Positions 1 through 5,565 of a DNA stretch of 6,913 bases are shown piece after piece; position 1 is the stretch's first letter, and each line of letters opens with the position of its first letter. The stretch is from Rhodospirillales bacterium (GTDB taxonomy: Bacteria; Pseudomonadota; Alphaproteobacteria; Rhodospirillales; UBA2165): contig JABMOP010000335.1 in the NCBI GenBank assembly GCA_013204125.1, positions 1-6,913 of the forward strand, in the 5' to 3' direction. The notes beneath the pieces are model-generated. The model was not told the DNA's origin. It ran no database searches and was given only the letters and a program-made list of their open reading frames with translations. The position numbers and the translations under genes are program-made.

Positions 1-1266
1 CCGTTAAAGTCGGTTGAAATTTCCCAGGACGAGGCTCCGGTCCAGGAACACGTGATTACCGAGGACATCGACCCCAACAAATGGCTCACCGCTATCCGTC
101 ATACGGACCTGGAATCCGAGCTTACAGTCGGTTCGGGCATCTCCTGTGTGATCGGTGACTATTTCGACGGCGGCAGCCATATCGGCTACAACCGCATGAA
201 CTTCCGCTGGGGCGATGTCGGCACTTTCCAGATCTCGCCGGGCTCCCACATGTGGCAGGTGGTTTCCAAATATTACAAAGAAGATAAGCCTGTCCCTATC
301 ACCATGTGTTTCGGCGTGCCGCCTTCGTGCACGTTGATGGCCGGCGCTGGGTTCGATTATGCCATCTTGCCGCAGGGCTGCGATGAAATCGGCATCGCCG
401 GCGCGGTGCAGGGCGAAGCGGTGCGCTTGGTCAAAGCAAAGACCGTCGATGCCATGGCATTGGCCGATTGCGAAGTTGTCTTGGAAGGGTATGTGGACCC
501 CCGTGATCGCCGCTACGAAACCCAAGAATCCGAAGATGCCGGCGTTCAGGGTCGCTACCACTTCCATCCCGAATGGGCCGGTTACATGGGCAAGGCTTAT
601 AAAGCGCCGACCTTCCACGTCACCGCGGTCACCATGCGCGACCCCAAGACCAAGCCGATCATCTTTGCGCTTGGTGTGCATACCCTGGACGATCACAACA
701 TCGATACCACCGTGCGCGAAGCGGCGATGTTCGAGCTGTGCGAACGCTTGCAGCCGGGCATTGTCCAGGACGTGGTCATTCCCTACCCGATGACCGATTG
801 GGGCGGCGCCATCATCCAGGTGAAAAAGCGCAACCGCATCGACGAAGGTTGGCAGCGCAATTTCATGGGCGCTATCATGTGTTGTTCGCAAGGCATGCGG
901 CTTTGCATCGCGGTTTCGGAAGATACTGATCCTTACGATATGGACGATATCATGTGGAACCTGACAACCCGAGTGAACCCGAAGACGGATATCTTAAATC
1001 CGATCCCGGGTGGGCGCGGCCAGACTTTCATGCCGGCCGAACGTATGACCGCAGGGGACAAGGAATGGACCGCTTCCAACACCGAGTTCGAAGGCGGCAT
1101 GTGTATCGATGCCACCGTTCCGTTCGGCTATGAAAACGATTTCCTGCGCCCCGTCTATGCGGTGGACAAGGTCGATCCGGCCAGGTTCTTGTCGGCGAAA
1201 GATCTGGAAAACGCGCGTTCCCGGATGCGCGGCTGGGTGCATAGCTTGGCACGCACCGGGCGGTAA
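1..1266 (+). CDS. UbiD-family decarboxylase, divergent active site (5' end outside window)
   Basis: The reading frame is open from base 1 to the TAA at 1264-1266, giving 421 visible residues. The true start lies upstream: the GTG at 52 is internal, because UbiD-like sequence continues before it. By comparison with the second UbiD here, about 100 N-terminal residues are missing. UbiD enzymes use prenylated FMN to remove or add carboxyl groups on aromatic or unsaturated acids in the cytoplasm. UbiD hallmarks, numbered from the first visible residue: HIGYNR (H60-R65, matching the N-x4-R metal/prFMN motif), H83 exactly 23 residues later, E129 in DEIGIAG, EVVLEGYV, E191 in HPEWAGYMG, then the C-terminal TRVNPKTD and IDATVPFGYENDF segments. 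The usual Asn is His60. The usual PEG-PFGEW motif is replaced, leaving E191 but Tyr186 in place of the first Glu. It may act on an unusual substrate or be a partner subunit. The family call is firm; activity is uncertain. Confidence 0.9.
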   Translation, partial: PLKSVEISQDEAPVQEHVITEDIDPNKWLTAIRHTDLESELTVGSGISCVIGDYFDGGSHIGYNRMNFRWGDVGTFQISPGSHMWQVVSKYYKEDKPVPITMCFGVPPSCTLMAGAGFDYAILPQGCDEIGIAGAVQGEAVRLVKAKTVDAMALADCEVVLEGYVDPRDRRYETQESEDAGVQGRYHFHPEWAGYMGKAYKAPTFHVTAVTMRDPKTKPIIFALGVHTLDDHNIDTTVREAAMFELCERLQPGIVQDVVIPYPMTDWGGAIIQVKKRNRIDEGWQRNFMGAIMCCSQGMRLCIAVSEDTDPYDMDDIMWNLTTRVNPKTDILNPIPGGRGQTFMPAERMTAGDKEWTASNTEFEGGMCIDATVPFGYENDFLRPVYAVDKVDPARFLSAKDLENARSRMRGWVHSLARTGR

Positions 1267-1287
1267 AGGCCTAAATATCGAACACGG

Positions 1288-1318
1288 AAAGGCGGCTCTT
1301 TTTAAGGGCCGCCTTTTT
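1288..1318 (+). terminator. Intrinsic terminator between convergent genes
   Basis: A 13-bp stem pairs 1288-1300 with 1304-1316 around a TTT loop. It contains one G-U pair (T1297-G1307). On the plus strand the right arm runs into TTTTT (1314-1318). It starts 22 bp after the stop of the plus-strand UbiD gene. On the minus strand the hairpin is the same but the following T run is only three, so it may end the opposing operon less efficiently. Its loop and right arm overlap the stop codon and last codons of the minus-strand CoA ligase (TAA at 1304-1302). Confidence 0.88.
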
Positions 1319-2858
1319 CCTTCTCCCATATATTGCGCAGGGCCTGGCGGTCTAATTTACCGCGCTCGGTTTTCGGTAGGCTATCCCGGATGGTGATGGT
1401 CTTGGGCAGTTTGGCTTCGGGCATTTGCCCCTCCAAGGCGGCCAAAATATCTTCGGGCGTTATGTCTGCGCCGTCTTCCAGGGCGACATAGGCAACCACT
1501 TCTTCGCCGTAAATATCATCCGGCACGCCGATGGTCGCGGCTTCGGCGACGCCTTTGAGGCCGATCAAAATATTATCGACTTCTACCGGCGAGATGTTGA
1601 TACCGCCGCGGATAATCAGATCCTTTTCGCGGCCCGATACGAACAAAAATCCATCTTCATCCAAATAGCCGAGATCGCCCGTTTTAAACCGCCCGACGCC
1701 GCCGATTTGGGGCGCGCCGTCGTCGCCGAGATAAGCGAATAGCCGGTCTTTGCCGTCGCCAAGTTCGATACTGCCGGGCGCGCCCGCAGGTAACTGTTTG
1801 CCGTCTCCATCGACGATTTTGACGTTCTGGTAGGGGATCGGTTTGCCGACCGAGCCAATGCGCCTCGCCCCTTCATTGGCGCCGGCAATCCAGCCGGTTT
1901 CCGAGGAGCCAAACCCTTGCGCAATTTCAATTCCGTACATGTCTTCGAATTTTTGCCAATCGCCGACCAGCAGGGGCGCCGACGAAGACGTCACGAAGCG
2001 AAGCTGTTTAAAATCGGAACGGGTAATCTCCACCGGTCGGTTGATGAGCATGTTGATGACCGTCGGATTTCCGGCGGCAATGGTGGCTTCCAAATCCTTG
2101 ATCCAGCCGAAAAAGCGGCTTTGGGAAAATTTCTGTGCGAGCAATAAAGTCGCCCCGGCACATATGGAGCCAAGCCCGCTCAAAGTCTGCGCCGACATCC
2201 AGTTGAAAGACCGGTAATCGAGGATGCGGTCGCCTTCGCCGATGCCGAAGGCCGCGCAGGCGCCTTCGGCATTTTCGCAAAGATCATTGAAGCTGCATAA
2301 AATGCCCTTGGGCTTTGCCGTCGTGCCCGAGGTATAGAATATCGAAGCAATATGCTTGCCTTCGTTGATCGGCGCGTCTGCCGGATCGCCCGATAAATTT
2401 CCGAGCTCGGCAAACAGACCGCTGCCACCGCCCGGCAACCAATCGCCCAGATCCAGGGTCTCGGCGATGGCGCCGATCTCTGCCCGGTCTACATCGAGGC
2501 CGCTTTCGACCAAAATCAGCTTGGGCGCCACTGATTTAATGATCTCAGATAAATGCGCCGCGTTCATTTCCACATGGACCGTGCAAATGGTCGCGCCGAA
2601 CGCCAACACCGAATAATAAACGGCCAGATGCTCGATCGAATTATTGGATAACAAGACGACGCGGTCATTTGGCGCAATGTTCCGGCTTTTGAGAAACCGC
2701 GCCATCTGCCGGGCAAGCCCAAGCATTTCGCCGTGGCTGATGGGTTTGTCCTGATCGATGCTGTAGATCAGGACCTTGTCCGGCGTCTTTGCGGCATTCC
2801 TCTCCAACCAGAAACGCACTTTATTTCTGGCTTCTATACTGATGTCTCCGTTGATCAA
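1302..2858 (-). CDS. AMP-forming acyl-CoA synthetase (aromatic/organic acid-CoA ligase-like)
   Basis: This 518-residue protein belongs to the ANL superfamily, which makes an acyl-adenylate from a carboxylic acid and ATP and then transfers the acyl group to CoA. The core motifs are present in order: P-loop YTSGTTAKPKG at 175-185, QGFGSSETG at 314-322, TGD at 393-395, hinge-region SGREKDLIIRGG at 408-419, and PKTERGKLDR at 495-504 with the catalytic lysine K501. Length is normal and no targeting signal is seen. The family is clear; the acid is not. General resemblance is to benzoate-, crotonobetaine- and feruloyl-type ligases. The chosen start is TTG at 2858-2856, overlapping the cupin gene's TGA in the sequence TTGA. 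No ATG lies between it and an upstream in-frame stop at 2885-2883, and the next in-frame ATG (residue 45) would delete conserved N-terminal sequence. A GAGG about 13 nt upstream is a poor ribosome site, so translational coupling is likely. It is the last gene of the minus-strand operon. Confidence 0.93.
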   Translation of the reverse strand: MINGDISIEARNKVRFWLERNAAKTPDKVLIYSIDQDKPISHGEMLGLARQMARFLKSRNIAPNDRVVLLSNNSIEHLAVYYSVLAFGATICTVHVEMNAAHLSEIIKSVAPKLILVESGLDVDRAEIGAIAETLDLGDWLPGGGSGLFAELGNLSGDPADAPINEGKHIASIFYTSGTTAKPKGILCSFNDLCENAEGACAAFGIGEGDRILDYRSFNWMSAQTLSGLGSICAGATLLLAQKFSQSRFFGWIKDLEATIAAGNPTVINMLINRPVEITRSDFKQLRFVTSSSAPLLVGDWQKFEDMYGIEIAQGFGSSETGWIAGANEGARRIGSVGKPIPYQNVKIVDGDGKQLPAGAPGSIELGDGKDRLFAYLGDDGAPQIGGVGRFKTGDLGYLDEDGFLFVSGREKDLIIRGGINISPVEVDNILIGLKGVAEAATIGVPDDIYGEEVVAYVALEDGADITPEDILAALEGQMPEAKLPKTITIRDSLPKTERGKLDRQALRNIWEKEKGGP

Positions 2859-3961
2859 GACGCTTTGCTGACCTCGTCCGCATTAGTGGCGAACCCTTGT
2901 TCGGAGCCGAGCAAGCGCCAGGGCAGTTTCAAATCTTCCTGCCACAAAAGAGATTCCATATAGATCATCAACGGCTGATCCTGGACGGTCAGCTCATAGA
3001 CCGTATCGTCGTGGGATGCGTGGTTGTGCACGCCCCAGCCCGGCGCCGACAACATCAAATCGCCGGCCTTCCAGTCATAGCGCTTGCCTTCGACCACCGA
3101 ATGGCCGGAGCCTTGGAAATAATAATTCATCGCCGCCGATGTGTGCCGATGCGGTCGATCGACAATGCCGCCCGGGCGGATGGTGATGGTGGCGAAAAAA
3201 TTGGGCGTTATGCCGTTATGGCGGCCGGTCGCCGGGTTCCACATCATATAAAGGCGGCGGCCCTTATAGTTTTTGTCGAGCCCGCCGATATTGGCCAGTT
3301 CGGCCTTCAGCCCTTTCCACGGCCAATGCAAAATATTGGATTGCACCGGGTCCGGATTGATCAGCACTTCGTAGGGCATCAAAAACGCACCGTCATCGCC
3401 CAAGGGAATGGTCTTAATGGTTGCGCCCTCGTCCTTGGCAGCTTCGGCTTTTTTCTCAACTGCTTTCAGGGGCATGTCTTTGGGATAGTCTTCGATGATG
3501 TGGATGTTGAGTTTTTCCAGCATCGCCGCGTTGGAATAGCAAAGCCGCGCATGGAGCTTATCTGAATCGTTGATATGGCGGTACGTCGCCATGGATGGGA
3601 AATTCCAGGTATCATACTGGGTGTAATTGATCCGCTTGCCCGAGATGATGGTGGCGCCGGACCCTTCGATGCAGAAATTGATCTGCGTCGAATTATGGCG
3701 GATCGGCGTTGTTTCTTCGCCCGGCAAAAGAACTTCCAAGGACACCTGAACGCCGGGGTTAAGGCCTGGGCCAACGCCCAGTTCCTTCCAGCGCGGATGG
3801 ACGATCAAGGATTGGCGGCGCCCGTTCGATGGGCGCGGTTGGCTCGCTAGGCGCTCAATCTCGGCGTCAATTTTTTCTCCGGATATCTTGAACGGTTCCC
3901 ACAATTCCAGCTTCTCCGGCGGGGTCCAACCTGTTCGATCCATAAATGGGCTCTGTTCCAT
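2855..3961 (-). CDS. Two-cupin dioxygenase-like protein (gentisate 1,2-dioxygenase superfamily)
   Basis: The 368-residue protein has two cupin folds, as in the gentisate, 1-hydroxy-2-naphthoate and salicylate 1,2-dioxygenases that cleave aromatic rings with Fe(II) and O2. The N-terminal cupin spans about 70-150 and the C-terminal one about 250-335. The C-terminal cupin carries the metal signature: H271-R-H273, a following GSGHSVVEG turn, and APGWGVHNH with H312 and H314. In the N-terminal cupin the HRH position reads IRH, and the later WHxH position reads YRH, so this domain looks unable to hold iron. In classical gentisate dioxygenases the iron site is, to my knowledge, in the N-terminal cupin, so the exact reaction may differ. 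Start: ATG at 3961, preceded by a strong AAGGGAG eight bases upstream. The gene follows the mu-crystallin-like gene by 27 bp and overlaps the ligase start. Ring cleavage of the pathway intermediate is the likely role, but a non-dioxygenase cupin function cannot be excluded. Confidence 0.85.
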   Translation of the reverse strand: MEQSPFMDRTGWTPPEKLELWEPFKISGEKIDAEIERLASQPRPSNGRRQSLIVHPRWKELGVGPGLNPGVQVSLEVLLPGEETTPIRHNSTQINFCIEGSGATIISGKRINYTQYDTWNFPSMATYRHINDSDKLHARLCYSNAAMLEKLNIHIIEDYPKDMPLKAVEKKAEAAKDEGATIKTIPLGDDGAFLMPYEVLINPDPVQSNILHWPWKGLKAELANIGGLDKNYKGRRLYMMWNPATGRHNGITPNFFATITIRPGGIVDRPHRHTSAAMNYYFQGSGHSVVEGKRYDWKAGDLMLSAPGWGVHNHASHDDTVYELTVQDQPLMIYMESLLWQEDLKLPWRLLGSEQGFATNADEVSKAS

Positions 3962-3969
3962 ATTCTTAA

Positions 3970-3976
3970 CTCCCTT
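3970..3976 (-). promoter_or_regulatory. Ribosome binding site of the cupin gene
   Basis: On the minus strand AAGGGAG (3976-3970) is followed by eight bases (3969-3962) and then ATG at 3961. This near-ideal spacing decides the start at 3961 rather than the second in-frame ATG at 3943 (residue 7). Confidence 0.8.
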
Positions 3977-3988
3977 ATGTTGGTCGGT

Positions 3989-4990
3989 CTAAATATTTAC
4001 ATGTAGCGGAAGCTTCTGGCGTTCCCGCATCGGCAATTGGACGATGTTATCTCTGGCTTGGCAGCGCTTTAAAATTTCCGCGCCAACCGCAATATCCGAT
4101 AGTCCCATTCCCATCGCCTTAAACAAAGTCAAATCGGCATCTCCGCTTCTGGGCGCTCCGGCTTTGATCAGCTGTGATATCGGGGCGACGCGGTCCCAAG
4201 GCTCGCTCCCGGCGCCGAAATAATCCATGAATTCGCGGGACAGGCTCTGAACACCAGCCAAGGTATCGACGGCGATGGACGCACATCTTGGGAATATGTC
4301 TGCGGTAAATTCGGCCCGGTTGGGCTGGATCGCGCCGACTGCATTGATATGGGCGCCCTTGGTGGCCATCGCGCTTTCGAAGAACGGCTCGGTCGCATTG
4401 GTGCAAAGGGTGATTAAGAGAACCCCGTCCACCGCGTATTCCAAGCTATCGCAATTGACGGCTTCTACTTTGGGAAATTCCGCAGCTACGGCATCGCATA
4501 ACGCTTGGCGCTTATCGGCGGAGCGGCTGTAAATGCGCACCCGTTCAATCGGCCGGACGGCGAGGCAGGCGGCGATTTGCGGCAAGGCTTGTTTGCCGGT
4601 GCCGATGATCGCCATTTCGTTAACGCCTTCGCCTGCCAGCCATTTGGTGCCGAGCCCGCTCATCGCGGCGGTGCGCATCTGGCCCAATGCGGTGGCTTCG
4701 ATGACGGCGCGAACGGAACCGTCTTCCAATGAAAACAAAACGAGGATTGTCGCCGATTTACCATTGATGTTGACCCAGGTCTTGGTGCCGCAAACGCCTT
4801 CGGCATGGATCGCCGCGCCCAAGGCGTGCATAGCGTTATTATCGCCGACCATCAAATGGGTTTTCGCCATGTTTTCAGCCTCGCCCTCGGCCTCGGCTTT
4901 GAGTGCATTTTCCAAAGCCGAAATCGCGCCGCCCAAATCGATGGAAGAAGTGACGTCGGTTTCGGTCAGCCATATGGGCGCCTCGGTCAT
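3989..4990 (-). CDS. Ornithine cyclodeaminase/mu-crystallin family NAD(P)-dependent protein
   Basis: This 333-residue protein is of the family that includes ornithine cyclodeaminase, archaeal alanine dehydrogenase and the mu-crystallin ketimine reductase. These enzymes move hydride between NAD(P)H and an amino acid or imine. Visible signatures: CGTKTW with active-site lysine K70, QMRTAAMSGLG with R106, Rossmann glycine motif IIGTGKQA at 128-135, INAVGAIQPNRAEF at 215-228, and the C-terminal FKAMGMGLSDIAVG. Ornithine cyclodeaminase proper has an Asp in the INA-G-D motif; here the position is Ile221, so cyclodeamination is unlikely and imine/ketimine reduction or amino-acid dehydrogenation fits better. 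Start: ATG at 4990-4988, overlapping the regulator's TGA by one base (TGATG), with AAAGG a few bases upstream. A TTG directly before it at 4993 would add one residue. Its place in an aromatic operon suggests a nitrogen-containing intermediate. The family is firm; the substrate is unknown. Confidence 0.88.
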   Translation of the reverse strand: MTEAPIWLTETDVTSSIDLGGAISALENALKAEAEGEAENMAKTHLMVGDNNAMHALGAAIHAEGVCGTKTWVNINGKSATILVLFSLEDGSVRAVIEATALGQMRTAAMSGLGTKWLAGEGVNEMAIIGTGKQALPQIAACLAVRPIERVRIYSRSADKRQALCDAVAAEFPKVEAVNCDSLEYAVDGVLLITLCTNATEPFFESAMATKGAHINAVGAIQPNRAEFTADIFPRCASIAVDTLAGVQSLSREFMDYFGAGSEPWDRVAPISQLIKAGAPRSGDADLTLFKAMGMGLSDIAVGAEILKRCQARDNIVQLPMRERQKLPLHVNI

Positions 4991-5460
4991 CAATTGCCTT
5001 TATGGATTTCATCTAAAAGATTATTGCGCATCCGCCCGATGATATCCTTGAATGTTTTGATTTCTGTCTTGGAAAGGCCGTGCGAGGCCAATTCGTTCAC
5101 GTTCATGGCGTAGGGGATCATTTCGGGCTCCAAATCGCGGCCCTTTTTAGTGAGATAAATATGGTTTGCCCGGCGGTCGGATTTATTGCGCTCGCGCCGG
5201 ATGATGCCTTGCTTCTCCATGCGCAGAAGCGCGCTCTGGGTGGTTGGCTCGGTTGTCGAAACCCGGTCGCTCAATTCCCGTTGGCTGAGGCCTTCCTCTT
5301 CCCAAAGAACGCGGAGCAAAAACCATTGTGCCGTAGAAATATCATGCTCGGAGAGCCGGGCTCGGAGCACCTTGTGCAAATGCATCATGGTGTCCCTAAT
5401 TAAAAACCCGACGCTATCGGCCGGTGGTAGTTCGGCGCCATTTGAATTTCTGTTCGACAT
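4990..5460 (-). CDS. MarR-family transcriptional regulator
   Basis: This 156-residue protein has the MarR layout. A helical N-terminal dimerisation segment (about 15-55) contains the STAQWFLLRVLWEEEG helix pair. The winged helix-turn-helix follows: LSQRELSDRV and TEPTTQSALLRMEKQG at about 58-85, then the wing RRERNKSDRRANHIYLTKKG at 88-107 with the family's DRR signature. A C-terminal dimerisation helix follows at about 125-155. MarR proteins usually bind a phenolic or aromatic acid (or a CoA thioester) and release DNA, which fits control of an aromatic-acid operon. The start is ATG at 5460 with AGAGGG four bases upstream. It is the first gene of the minus-strand operon, so it probably controls its own transcription and that of the divergent UbiD gene. 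Its stop overlaps the next gene's start. Ligand not predictable. Confidence 0.93.
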   Translation of the reverse strand: MSNRNSNGAELPPADSVGFLIRDTMMHLHKVLRARLSEHDISTAQWFLLRVLWEEEGLSQRELSDRVSTTEPTTQSALLRMEKQGIIRRERNKSDRRANHIYLTKKGRDLEPEMIPYAMNVNELASHGLSKTEIKTFKDIIGRMRNNLLDEIHKGN

Positions 5461-5492
5461 GTAGCCCTCTACGATACTAAGAATTCTAACTA

Positions 5493-5502
5493 AACCTAGG
5501 TT
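5493..5502. promoter_or_regulatory. Candidate MarR operator 1 (perfect palindrome)
   Basis: AACCTAGGTT is a perfect 10-bp palindrome in the divergent region. It covers a possible -10 box of the regulator's own promoter, so binding there would block transcription of the minus-strand operon. The half-site recurs 27 bp away. It is shorter than many known MarR sites, so the true footprint may be wider. Confidence 0.5.
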
Positions 5503-5521
5503 ATGGCCTAAATGCTGGCAA
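5493..5521 (-). promoter_or_regulatory. Possible promoter of the minus-strand operon
   Basis: Reading the minus strand, TTGCCA (5521-5516) resembles a -35 box. It lies 17 bp before TAGGTT (5498-5493), a weak -10 match (three of six consensus bases). This would give a leader of about 25 bases before the regulator's ATG at 5460. The evidence is only positional and by motif, so confidence is low. Confidence 0.28.
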
Positions 5522-5532
5522 CCTTTTAGGTT
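5520..5532. promoter_or_regulatory. Candidate MarR operator 2 (same half-site, 3-bp spacer)
   Basis: AACCT (5520-5524) and AGGTT (5528-5532) form an inverted repeat around TTT, using the same arms as the palindrome at 5493. It ends 33 bp before the ATG of the divergent UbiD gene, where a bound repressor would interfere with its transcription. Two matching sites, one near each start, are the layout expected of an autoregulated divergent regulator. Confidence 0.45.
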
Positions 5533-5565
5533 AGGCTACGGTTCAATTCATGGCGAGGGCGAATA

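Larger units (their letters stand above)
5461..5565. promoter_or_regulatory. Divergent control region between marR-like and ubiD-like genes
   Basis: This 105-bp spacer is visibly richer in A and T than the flanking genes and must hold the promoters of both divergent units. It contains two inverted repeats sharing the half-site AACCT/AGGTT (annotated separately). A GTAGCC at 5461-5466 is mirrored by GGCTAC at 5534-5539. No open reading frame of interest was found: the ATG at 5550 meets a stop after seven codons. Promoter strengths cannot be judged by eye. Confidence 0.75.

Noticed and set aside
52..54. GTG at 52 as the real start of the first UbiD gene
   Set aside because: The frame is open to base 1 with UbiD-like sequence upstream, and about 100 N-terminal residues would be missing from the fold.
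4..891. 295-residue minus-strand open frame antisense to the first UbiD gene
   Set aside because: It lies wholly opposite a clear UbiD coding sequence, has no recognisable motif, and is the expected by-product of GC-biased codons on the other strand.
2897..3565. 222-residue plus-strand open frame opposite the cupin gene
   Set aside because: No family signature. The minus-strand cupin with its metal motifs and ribosome site explains the same DNA.
5480..5487. AGAATTCT palindrome in the divergent region
   Set aside because: Eight bases, a single copy and unlike the repeated AACCT half-site, so probably chance in AT-rich DNA.
5461..5539. GTAGCC / GGCTAC inverted pair bracketing the control region
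   Set aside because: Six-base arms 67 bp apart are easily found by chance; kept only as a remark in the control region entry.
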